Shown piece by piece: positions 24,075 through 33,900 of a stretch of 64,000 bases of DNA (position 1 is the first letter of the stretch; each line of letters starts with the position of its first letter). The translations under genes were made by a program, and so were the position numbers. Under the pieces are notes generated by a model. That model saw nothing but the letters and a program-made list of their open reading frames with translations. It did not search any database and was not told where the DNA came from. Source of the stretch: Pseudomonas sp. N3-W (GTDB taxonomy: Bacteria; Pseudomonadota; Gammaproteobacteria; Pseudomonadales; Pseudomonadaceae); assembly GCF_024970185.1 (NCBI RefSeq), contig NZ_CP103965.1:4460001-4524000 (forward strand), in the 5' to 3' direction.

Positions 24075-26555
24075 ATGTCCGCATCCCGCTTCATGCTCCG
24101 CCCTCTGACTCGAGCCTTGCTGATGCACGGCGCCACCCGCACGCGACTGGCCACCACCGGCCTCGGCCTGGCGTTGACCATGGCCGTGACACCCTATGTA
24201 CAGGCTCAGGAATGGAGCTTGAACATCCCGGCCCAGCCATTGGGCCAAGCGCTGCAAACCCTCGGTCAGCAGACCAGCCTGCAAGTCATCTACAGCCCCG
24301 AGACCATCCAGAACCTGCGCTCCGGCGCGCTCAACGGTCGCTTCGATGAAGACGCCGCGCTCAACGCCCTGCTCAAGGGCACCGGCATTCGCCATCAGCG
24401 TGACGGCAATACCGTGACCCTGCTGGCGCCGGCTTCGGGCGACGCGCTGGAGCTGGCACCGACCAGCGTGACCGGGCAGCAGCTGACAGCGACCACCGAG
24501 GGCAGCAACTCCTACACCACGGGCGGTGTGACCATTGGCAAGGGCGTGCACTCGCTCAAGGAAACCCCGCAATCGGTCACGGTAATGACCCGCAAGATGC
24601 TCGATGACCAGAACCTGAACACCATCGAACAGGTCATGGAAAAGACCCCGGGCATCACCGTTTACGATTCGCCCATGGGCGGCAAGTATTTCTATTCGCG
24701 CGGTTTCCGCATGACCGGCCAGTATCAGTACGACGGCGTGCCGCTGGACATCGGCAGCAGCTACGTACAGGCCGACAGCTTCAACAGCGACATGGCGATT
24801 TATGATCGCGTGGAAATCCTGCGCGGCGCGGCCGGCATGATGAAGGGCGCGGGCGGCACGGCCGGTGGCGTCAACTTCGTGCGCAAGCGCGGTCAGGACA
24901 CTGCACACACTGAACTGTCGCTGTCCGCCGGCACCTGGGACAACTATCGCGCCCAGGTCGACACCGGCGGTCCGCTGAACGACGCCGGCACCATCCGTGG
25001 CCGGGCCGTGGTGACCCAGCAGACCCGTCAGTACTTCTATGACGTCGCCAGCCGCAAGGACCAGATCTACTACGGCGCCCTGGACTTCGACCTCAGCCCC
25101 GACACCACCCTGGGTCTGGGCATCGCCTACGAAGACCTCGCCGCCACCCCGTGCTGGGGCGGTCTGCCGCGCTACGCCGATGGCAGCGACCTGCACCTCA
25201 AGCGCTCGACCTGCCTGAACACCTCGTGGAACACCCAGCGCAGCAAACGCGCCACGTATTACGCAGACCTGAAACAACAGCTCAACGACGATTGGGCACT
25301 GAAAGTGGCCGGGGTTTATTCGCGCAACACCCAGGACATGGAATACGCCTTCCCGAGCGGTTCGGTGCCGGTCGGCGCCACCAGCTCCAGCACCCTGATG
25401 CTGGGCAGCATCTATGATTACGATCAGGTCGACTATGGCCTCGATGCCTATGTCGACGGCAAGTTCGACGCCTTCGGCCAGCAACACGAGCTGACGGTCG
25501 GTGCCAACGCCAGTCGCTCGCGCAAGGACGACTTCTACGCCGTGGCCGCCCTGCCCCAGCGCCAGAACGTGCTCGATCCTGATCACCACATTCCCAAGCC
25601 CGACGACAGCTACTACCTGGCCAACGCGTCCCGTGGCGGCCCGGTGGACACCAGCATTTTGCAATACGGCGTCTACTCCACCGCCCGCCTGAAACTCGCC
25701 GACCCGCTGACCTTCGTGCTGGGCAGCCGCGTCAGCTGGTACAAATCCCAGACTGACGAGGTGCAGTACTACAAGGGCGACGGCACGCCAAACCATTCTT
25801 CGTCCACGGAAACCGGCCAGGTCACGCCGTTCGCCGGCCTGCTGTACGACATCAACGACAACCTGACGGCGTACACCAGCTACTCGGACATCTTCACCCC
25901 GCAAGGCGGCTACAAGACCTTCGATGGCTCGACCCTCAAGCCACTGATTGGCCAGAGCTACGAGCTGGGGATCAAGGGCGAGTGGTTCAACGGTCGTCTG
26001 AACAGCTCCTTCAACCTGTTCCGCACCATCCAGAAAGACGCGGCCCAGGATGACCCTCGTTGCGAGGACAGCAGTTGCTCGATCAACTCGGGCAAAGTCC
26101 GCGCCCAGGGCTTCGAAGCGGAAGTCAGCGGTGAAGTCATTGATCGCCTGCAACTGCTGGCCGGCTACACCTACACCCAGACCAAGATCCTCGAAGACGC
26201 CAGCCCGACCCAGGATGGCCTGTCGTACAACTCCTACGTACCGCGTCATCTGCTGCGCGTATGGGGCGACTACAGCCTGAGCGGCCCGCTGGAGCGCTTC
26301 ACCGTCGGTGCCGGCGTCAACGCCCAGAGCGACAACTACCGCACCTCGCCGACCAGCAACAAAAACATCACCCAGTCCGGCTATGCCATCTGGAACGGCC
26401 GCATCGGCTACCGCATCGACGACACCTGGTCGGTGGCGCTCAACGGCAACAACCTGTTCGACAAACGCTACTACACCACCATCGGCACCGAAGGCTTCGG
26501 CAACTTCTACGGTGACCCGCGCAACTTCGTGATGTCGGTGAAGGCCGACTTCTGA
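24075..26555 (+). CDS. fpvA: Ferripyoverdine TonB-dependent receptor and signal transducer FpvA
   Basis: FpvA imports Fe(III)-pyoverdine through the outer membrane and signals through its N-terminal domain to an inner-membrane anti-sigma factor. The 826-aa product has a long signal peptide cut near VQA(44), then a secretin/TonB N-terminal signalling domain (EWSLNIPAQPLGQALQTLGQ ... AALNALLKGTGI) at about residues 46-120. The plug domain follows (KETPQSVTVMTRKMLDDQNL; RVEILRGAAGMMKGAGGTAG), then a 22-strand barrel ending in the outer-membrane terminal Phe (FVMSVKADF). The signalling domain separates it from simple receptors and fits FpvI being encoded in this locus. A strong terminator follows. 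Confidence 0.94.
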   Translation: MSASRFMLRPLTRALLMHGATRTRLATTGLGLALTMAVTPYVQAQEWSLNIPAQPLGQALQTLGQQTSLQVIYSPETIQNLRSGALNGRFDEDAALNALLKGTGIRHQRDGNTVTLLAPASGDALELAPTSVTGQQLTATTEGSNSYTTGGVTIGKGVHSLKETPQSVTVMTRKMLDDQNLNTIEQVMEKTPGITVYDSPMGGKYFYSRGFRMTGQYQYDGVPLDIGSSYVQADSFNSDMAIYDRVEILRGAAGMMKGAGGTAGGVNFVRKRGQDTAHTELSLSAGTWDNYRAQVDTGGPLNDAGTIRGRAVVTQQTRQYFYDVASRKDQIYYGALDFDLSPDTTLGLGIAYEDLAATPCWGGLPRYADGSDLHLKRSTCLNTSWNTQRSKRATYYADLKQQLNDDWALKVAGVYSRNTQDMEYAFPSGSVPVGATSSSTLMLGSIYDYDQVDYGLDAYVDGKFDAFGQQHELTVGANASRSRKDDFYAVAALPQRQNVLDPDHHIPKPDDSYYLANASRGGPVDTSILQYGVYSTARLKLADPLTFVLGSRVSWYKSQTDEVQYYKGDGTPNHSSSTETGQVTPFAGLLYDINDNLTAYTSYSDIFTPQGGYKTFDGSTLKPLIGQSYELGIKGEWFNGRLNSSFNLFRTIQKDAAQDDPRCEDSSCSINSGKVRAQGFEAEVSGEVIDRLQLLAGYTYTQTKILEDASPTQDGLSYNSYVPRHLLRVWGDYSLSGPLERFTVGAGVNAQSDNYRTSPTSNKNITQSGYAIWNGRIGYRIDDTWSVALNGNNLFDKRYYTTIGTEGFGNFYGDPRNFVMSVKADF

Positions 26556-26571
26556 TTGCACTGAAAAAAAG

Positions 26572-26600
26572 AAAGCCGCGCATTTAGCGCGGCTTTTTTT
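26572..26600 (+). terminator. Rho-independent terminator of fpvA
   Basis: AAAGCCGCGC (26572-26581), 5-base loop, GCGCGGCTTT (26587-26596), continuing as a T-run to about 26600. It is a textbook GC stem with flanking A and T tracts, 17 bp after the fpvA stop. Confidence 0.93.
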
Positions 26601-26640
26601 ACGCAAAGACCCTGCCGGAAAAAGTGCGGCAACGCGAAAC

Positions 26641-26776
26641 CTGTGGCGAGGGGATTTATCCCCGCTGGGCTGCGAAGCGGCCCTGAAACCTGCGACTACA
26701 GTATTTCAGATATACCCCATTCGTAGATTTTGCGACTGCTTCGCAGCCGAACGGGGATAAATCCCCTCGCCACAGA
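26641..26776. repeat. REP pair in inverted orientation
   Basis: TGTGGCGAGGGGATTTATCC near 26641 and its complement GGATAAATCCCCTCGCCACA near 26757-26776 face each other around a spacer with further matching CTGCGAAGC and GCTTCGCAG segments. This is a mirrored REP doublet filling the gap between fpvA and the hydrolase gene. Confidence 0.75.
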
Positions 26777-26833
26777 GTGTGGGTCAGCCTTTGGAATATG
26801 CGAAATTTTCTGATCGCCCACCTTCCCCAGTGC

Positions 26834-27790
26834 TCAACCCAAATGCAGACTCAACGCCCGGCTCAAGCGTTCATGCACGGCCAGCACATCCGGCATCACC
26901 GAGGCCATGCGCAGCAGGTCATGGGTCAGCCCCGAGCAATGTTCGAGTTCGACACTCACGCCCTGCTCGCGCAGTTTGTCGACGTAGGCCTGGCCTTCGT
27001 CCAGCAGCGGGTCGAGGCCGGCCAGGAGCACAATCGCAGGTGCAACGCCGCGCAGATCCTCGGCCAGCAGGGGCGAGAAGCGCCAGTCCAGGCAGTCTTG
27101 CGGGGTGCGGGCGTAGTGCTGGTAGAACCAGTCCAGCGTTTCGTTTTCCAGCAGATAACCCTCACCGAACAACACCCGCGAATCATGGGTGCGCGACGCA
27201 TCAGTGACCGGGTAACACAGCAGCTGGGCCTTGGGCACGATGGCCACGGTCTGCGGCTGCACCACCGCCTGCAGCGCCAATACGGTGGCCAGTGTGGCCC
27301 CGGCACTGTCGCCGCCGAAGGCGACGCGGGCAATGTCCAGGTTCAGCGAGCGGGCGTGTTCGGCCAGCCAGGACAAGGCGTCCTCGCCATCCTCCAGGGC
27401 CGTCGGGAAGCGGTGCTCTGGCGCCAGCCGATAACCGACGGACAACACCGCACACGGCGTGCGGCGGCAGAACTCACGGCAGACGCCATCGTGGGAATCC
27501 AGGCTACCCACCACAAAACCGCCGCCATGGAAGTACACCAGCACCGGCATCGGTGCGCTTGCGCCATGCGGGCGATACAGACGCAAGGCCAGCGGCGCGC
27601 CGTCACGGGCCGGGGTGCTGACCTGCAGCACATCGATGTCCTGCGGCGCGTCCCAGCGCAGTTGCGCGGTGGTCTGTTCAAAAGTGTCCCGGGCCTGGGC
27701 CGGCGTCAGTTGGTGCATCGCCGGCAGGCCCGCGTCCTGGCTGTCTTGGGCCAGGTCGAGGAAGGCTTCCAGATCAGGGTGTAACGACAT
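26834..27790 (-). CDS. Alpha/beta hydrolase, hormone-sensitive-lipase (class IV esterase) family, inside the pvd locus
   Basis: From ATG 27790 (MSLHPDLEAFLDLAQDSQDA; 318 aa) with AGGA 9 bases upstream; an alternative ATG at 27814 is less likely. Family motifs are the oxyanion-hole HGGG at residues 88-91, the nucleophile elbow GDSAG at 160-164 (Ser162), an acid candidate in AGLDPLLDEGQAY, and the catalytic His in SGLTHDLLRM. There is no signal peptide, so it should be cytoplasmic. It lies 150 bp downstream of, and on the same strand as, the terminal NRPS, which lacks a thioesterase domain. A role in chain release or editing is possible but unproved; it may equally be an unrelated esterase. P. 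aeruginosa has no equivalent between fpvA and pvdD, as far as I recall. Confidence 0.8.
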   Translation of the reverse strand: MSLHPDLEAFLDLAQDSQDAGLPAMHQLTPAQARDTFEQTTAQLRWDAPQDIDVLQVSTPARDGAPLALRLYRPHGASAPMPVLVYFHGGGFVVGSLDSHDGVCREFCRRTPCAVLSVGYRLAPEHRFPTALEDGEDALSWLAEHARSLNLDIARVAFGGDSAGATLATVLALQAVVQPQTVAIVPKAQLLCYPVTDASRTHDSRVLFGEGYLLENETLDWFYQHYARTPQDCLDWRFSPLLAEDLRGVAPAIVLLAGLDPLLDEGQAYVDKLREQGVSVELEHCSGLTHDLLRMASVMPDVLAVHERLSRALSLHLG

Positions 27791-27840
27791 TCGATAGAGT
27801 CCTTGTTTCAACAAAGTGGAGAACGCGGCGCTATTCCCAA

Positions 27841-27930
27841 TGTGGGAGCGGGCTTGCCCGCGATTGCGCAGTGACAGACAAAATCAATATTGAATGTACT
27901 GGCCCAATCGCGGGCAAGCCCGCTCCCACA
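27841..27930. repeat. Mirrored REP doublet just after the terminal NRPS stop
   Basis: GTGGGAGCGGGCTTGCCCGC at about 27842-27861 and its complement GCGGGCAAGCCCGCTCCCAC at about 27911-27930 form a long inverted repeat around 49 bases. On the NRPS strand the first REP arm begins about 10 bases past the stop codon at 27941. Confidence 0.8.
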
Positions 27931-27940
27931 TGGGTTTCGG

Positions 27941-30900
27941 TTACAGCCGCGCCATGCAATGCTCGATCAACGCTTCGAGTTCCTGCTGGTAGCCCTGCAT
28001 GAAGCCGTCCATGGTCTGGGCCCGATAGCGCTGGGTGCTGTAGATGCAACGCAGCGCCAGTTGACCGTCATAGACCTGGCCGACGATTTCCAGCCAGTTG
28101 CCCAGGTTCGCCTTCAGGCTGTAGTTGTCACCGGTTTCCTCCAGTGCCGGCACCAGCAGGGCTTGCTCGTCGAAGCTCTGGTCGAACTGCCCCAGGTAGT
28201 TGAACGTCACCCGCGCCTGCGGCAGGTCCGCCAGTTGTCGGGCCAATGGCTTGCCGGCCAGATGACGCAGCACGCCATAGCCGATGCCCTTCTGCGGCAC
28301 CGCCGCCAGCTGCGACTGGACCTTGAGGATCGACGCACCGATGTCCTCGCCAGGGTTCAGGCGCACCGGGAACATGCTGGTGAACCAGCCCAGGCTGCGG
28401 CTCAGGTCGATGCTTTCGAACAGGTCTTCACGGCCATGGCCTTCCAGCAGAATCAGCGCCGAAGGCTGCTCGCTCCAGCGGCACAGCGCACGGCTGAGTG
28501 CGGTCAGCAGCAGATCGTTGATCTGCGTGCGATAGACCGCCGGCGCCTGTTTGAGCAACTGCTCGGTGTGCTCGCGGGACAACTTCAGTCGTGCCTGCGC
28601 CTGTTGCCGAACCTGATTCTTGCCACGCAGGTTGTCGCACGGCAGATCGACGCCCGGCTGATCCAGTTGCTCCAGCCAGTAGCCCAGTTCCTGCTCGGCA
28701 ATCACCGGCGCCTGCGCCTGTAACGCTTCGGCAAATGCCCGGTAGCTGCTGGTGCGGATCGGCAGTTGCGGCTCAAGGCCCATGACGCACGCCTCGTACG
28801 CCACCTTCAGGTCGTCGAGCAGAATCCGCCACGACACCGTGTCCACCACCAGGTGGTGAATGACCACCAGCAACCGCGCCGCGCCATCCGGCAAGGCGAT
28901 GTGCACCACTCGCCAGGCCGGCCCGTCGTCGAGCTTGAGGCTGCGCTGGGTCAGGTTGGCCAGGGCTTCCACCTGCTCACTGTCCTGCGCCTCGCGCCGC
29001 CACAGCAGCGGCTCGCGGTTGTCGCTCGGGGTGGCATAACCCTGCCACCAGCTTCCGCCTTCCTGACAGAAGCGCAGGCGCAGCGAATCGTGATGTTTTT
29101 CGATCCAGCCCAGCGCCCGCTCCAGTGCATCCAGGTCCAGGGTCTGGCGCGCACTCAGCAGCAGCGACTGGTTGTAATGGTGCGGTTCGGCCATGCCCTC
29201 GGCGAAGAACCACTCCTGAATCGGCAGCAAGTTGAACAGCCCTTCGCTGGCCACCTGAGTGACATCCACCCGCGGCGGCTGCGAGTCCGGCTTGGCCACG
29301 TCCTGCTCGACAAGGCCGGCAATGGTCTGCAAGCGCATCAAATCGCGCAACTTGAGTTCCATGTTCAGCGTCGGGTGGTTGCGGACCCGGGAAATCACTT
29401 GCAGGCTGAGGATCGAATCGCCGCCCAGTTCGAAGAAATTGTCGGTGATCCCGACCTGCTCCACCTGCAACACCTGCGCCCAGATCTCGGCCAACAGCTG
29501 TTCCTGCTGATTGCGTGGCGCGACGTATTCTTCGCTTTTGAACTCCGGTTCCGGCAGCGCCTTGCGGTCCAGTTTACCGTTGGGCGTGACCGGGAAAGCG
29601 TCGAGGCAGACAATCTGCGCCGGCACCATGTACTCCGGCAGCGTTGTCCGCAGACCGGCCTTGAGCGCGTCGCCCAGCTCCTGTCCGCCTTCGGTGACCA
29701 CGTAGCCGATCAGCTGTTTGCCGCTGGCGTTGTCACGGGCGATCACCAGCGCATCGCTGACCTGATCCAGTTGCCGCAGGCTGGCCTCGACTTCACCCAG
29801 CTCGATACGGAAGCCGCGCACCTTGACCTGATGGTCGATACGCCCGACATAGTCGACCACGCCATCAGGGCGCAGCCGCACCAGGTCGCCGGAGCGATAC
29901 AGCCGTTCGCCCGGGGTAAACGGGTTGGGCACAAAGCGTTCGGCGGTCAGGTCCGGGCGACGGTGATAACCACGGGCGATGCCGTAGCCGCCAATGTACA
30001 ACTCGCCGGAAAAGCCCGGTGGCAGCGGGTTCAGGTCTTCGTCCAGAACGTACAGCGAACGGGCGCCGACCGCACGGCCAATCGGTGCGTAAGCCGCTTC
30101 GCAGTGCTGGCTGACCGGCACTTTCCACAGCATCGGCGTGACCACGGTTTCGGTCGGGCCATAGCCGTTGGTGAAAAACTCGGGCCGCAGCGCCGCCTTG
30201 ACCTGCTCGAATGTCTGGTCCGGCACCGCATCGCCACCGAAGCAGTAGATGCGCACTGGCGGCGGCGCGATGCCACTCGCTGCGGCGTATTCAGCCAGCT
30301 GCTTGAGGTAGGCCGGCGGGAAGCAGGCGATGGTGATGCCGTACTGGTGCAGGGCCTCGTACGTCTGCTCCGGGGTCCACAGGCAACCGTCGCGAATCAC
30401 CAGGCGAGCGCCGCTGTACAGCGTGCTCAACCAGCGTTCATGGGCGCCGTCGAAGGCGAACGACATGAAGTGCAGTTCGCAGCTGCTGCTGTCCATCTCA
30501 TACAGCTTGGCGATGGCCTGACAGTGCATGCTCAACGGCCCCTGAGTGACCGCGACGCCTTTTGGCCGACCGGTGGAACCGGAGGTGTAGACCAGATACG
30601 CCAGCCCCTGCTCCTGCACCCGGCAAACCGGCGCGTGGTCGGGGTAAAGCGCTTCGTCGAGGTGATCGATTTCCAGGCGCAGCAGGCCTTCGGGGGCCGG
30701 CAGCGTGGCACGCAGGCTGCTTTGAGTCAGCAGCAGCGCCATGCCCGAATCCTCGATCATGTACGCCAGACGCTCCGGCGGATAATCGATGTCCAGTGGC
30801 ACGTAAGCCGCACCGCTCTTGAGCACCGCGAGGAAGCTGACGACCATTTCCAGCGAACGCGGCAGCGCGACGCCGATGACCACTTCCGGCCCGGCGCCAT

Positions 30901-33900
30901 GGGCGATCAGGCAGTGGGCCAGGCGATTGGCGCGTTGTTCGAGTTCGGCATAGCTCAGGCTCAACCCGGCGCATTGCAAGGCAATCGCCTCGGGCTGGTT
31001 CACGGCGTGCTGGCTGATCAGCTGCGGCAACAGGGTCGCCTGATGCTCGGCGGCCGGCGCCGCGCTCCAGGCCTGCATCGCCTGCCATTGCTCGCCCGAC
31101 AAACGCTGCAGGTTGCCCAGGCGTTCGTACGGCGCGCTCATCATCGCCTCAAGGGTGTTCTCCATCGTCTGGCGAATGCCTTGCACCGCCTCGGCGCTGA
31201 AGTGGCTGCGCAGGTACAGGTATTCGATGGACAACTCGTCACCGAGCATCACCGCCAGGTCCATCGGCACGTTGGTCACACCATGGCCGATGGACTTGCC
31301 AAAGGTCAGCTCGGTGTCATTTTCTTCCTGCAAGCGGTCATCGATCGGGAAGTTCTCGAACACCACGATGCTGTCGAACAGCCCCTGCCCGCCCAGATTC
31401 GACCAGCGCTGCACATCCGCCAGCGGCGCCTGTGAATAGTCGCGAATGTCCAGGTTGTAGGCCTGCACCTGATTCAGCCAGTCGGCCAGCCGCTGATCCG
31501 GCTCCGGCGTCTGGATGATCGGCAAGGTGTTGATGAACAGCCCGAGCATGTTGCCGACATTCGGCAAGCTCTCGGGACGCCCGGACACGGTGGCGCCGAA
31601 CGTGACAGTGCGCTGGCCGGTGTAACGCTGCAACAGCAATAGCCACGCGCCCTGGATCAAGGTGTTGGGGGTGATGCGCAGGTCGCGGCAGAACTGCTGC
31701 AAGCGTGCGGTCTGCGATTTGTCCCAGTTCGAATAGATCGCATCGTGCCCGGCCACATCCACCGAATGACGCGGATGCATGGCCTGGCTCAGCGCCGTCG
31801 GCTCGTTGACCGAGGCCAGGCGGGCTTTCCAGAACAGCTCCTGGGCGTCCTGATCCTGCGCTTGCAGCCAGGCGATGAAGTCGCGATAACGGCCGTTCTC
31901 GCCATTGACCTGACCGGTGCCGTAGTACTGCAACACTTCGCCGAACAAACGCGAACTGCTCCAGCCGTCCATCAGGATGTGGTGGCTGGTCCAGATCATC
32001 TGGAACTGCTCGTCGCTGAGGCGCAGCAAGGTCACTCGTTGCAGACGCGCCTGAGCCAGGTCGAACCCCAGCGCACGGTCTTCGGTGGCGAACTCGGCGA
32101 TCTGTGCTTCGCTGACCTCGCGCTCACGCCAGTCGAGTACCTGCATCTGCAACGCGGCGCGGTGCTGGACGATCTGTAACGGTTTGGCCAGCCCGTCCTG
32201 CCAATGGAAGCTGGTGCGCAGAATGGCCTGGCGCTCGATGATGAAGTCCCAGGCACCACGGAAACGCTCCACATCCAGCCCTTTGACCGGCAGGCTGACC
32301 TGCTGCACGTACAGGCTGCTGCCGTTATCCGACAGGGTGTGGAACAGCATGCCTTCCTGCATCGGCGACAGCGGGTAGATGTCTTCGATGTCGACCGCCG
32401 GCACCGGCAGTGCATCGAGTTGCGCCTGATCGAGGCCCGCCAGCGGGAAGTCCGACGGCGTCAGGCCACGGCTGTCCGGCAGGCAGCAATGCTCGACCAA
32501 TGCGCCCAGTTCCTGCACGTATTCCTGCGCCAGACGCTGGATGGTCGCGGTGTTGAACTGCTGCCGGTTGAACGACCAGTGCACCTGCAACTCGCCGTCG
32601 CGCAGCTGTGCATCCAGGCTCAGCCAGTGACTGGAAGAATGTTGCGCCGGGGTTGCAGCGCCGGCCACGAACACGCTATCGCCGACCACATCGACGCTGT
32701 CGTGGAAAGTGAAACCGATGCGCGCGCCCTGCCCTTGCAGACGCTCGCGCAACAGGCCGTAGCCGATGCCCTGATCCGGCACCGCACGCAGTTGCTCCTT
32801 GATCTGCTTGATCGAATCGGCCAGCCGCTCGCCGCCGGTCAAACGCACCGGGTAACGATGACGGAAACCGCCGACGGTGCGGCTCAGGTCCAGCGCCTCG
32901 CCCAGCGCATGTCGACCGTCTGCCTCAAGCTCGACCAGGGTTGACGCCTGACCACTCCAGCGCGAGATCACCCGCGCCAGTGCCGTCAGCAACAGCTCAT
33001 TGAGTTCGGTGCGGTAAGCGGCGGGGGCTTGCGCGATCAGTTTGTGAGTCGCGGTCTGATCGAGCGCTTCGACCAGCGTGACCGCCGCGGATTGACCTTG
33101 CGGCTGATCCAGCGGCAGCTCAATTGCATCGCCACTCAGTTGCGCCTGCCAGAACGGCCACTGCACCAGCAGCGCATCGCTGCGGCCATGCTCCAGCAGT
33201 TGTTCGCTCCAGCGTTTGAACGCGGTGGTCTTGGCCGCGAATTTCACCGTGTCACCGGCCTGCAGTTGCTGGCAGGCACGCTGCAAGTCCTGCAACAGCA
33301 GCGACCAGGAAACGCTGTCCACCGCCAGCCAGTGAGCAACCACCAGCAAGCGTTGCTCGCCTTCAGGCAGTTCGAACAACACCGCGCCGAGCAGCGGGCC
33401 TTGCACGGCATCCAGCTGGTTTTGCGCCTGTTCGGCGAAAATTTGCAGTTGTGCGAAGTCGCTCACGCGCTGCTGACGGAACATCGCGCCAGCCGCTTCG
33501 CGATAGTGAGCAACGCCGTCGGCGAAGCTCAGGCGCAGGCTGTCGTGCTGCTGCAGCAACGCTTGCAAGGCCTGTTCAACAAGCTCCGGCGTCAGCGCCG
33601 CCAGCGGTTCGAGCAACACCGAATGGTTGCCCGGACGTTGTGCGGCCGGTGCCTCCAGATACCACTGTTGCAGCGCCAACAACGGCGTGCTGCCGGTCAC
33701 GGCGCCTTGATCGGCCGCCAGCAGCGCCGGATCGAAAGACACCACCGTGGCCAGACCTTCAATGGTCTGTTGCTGGAACAGGTCTTTGGGCGTGAAGCGA
33801 ATGCCCGCCTGACGCGCCCGGCTGACCACCTGGATGGAGATGATCGAATCGCCGCCCAGGGTGAAGAAGTTGTCGCTGATCCCGACCCGTTCGATTTTCA

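Noticed and set aside
24021..26606. 861-codon minus-strand frame opposite fpvA
   Set aside because: Antisense shadow of the receptor gene, which has full family motifs and a terminator.
26834..27790. Calling the hydrolase the pyoverdine thioesterase
   Set aside because: HGGG and GDSAG place it in the hormone-sensitive-lipase family, not the NRPS TE family; a role in release stays a hypothesis only.
28000..28200. Possible frameshifted thioesterase domain after the last E domain
   Set aside because: I checked the sequence past the stop at 27941: REP DNA begins within about 10 bases and the next gene is a separate HSL-type hydrolase, so no hidden TE was found.
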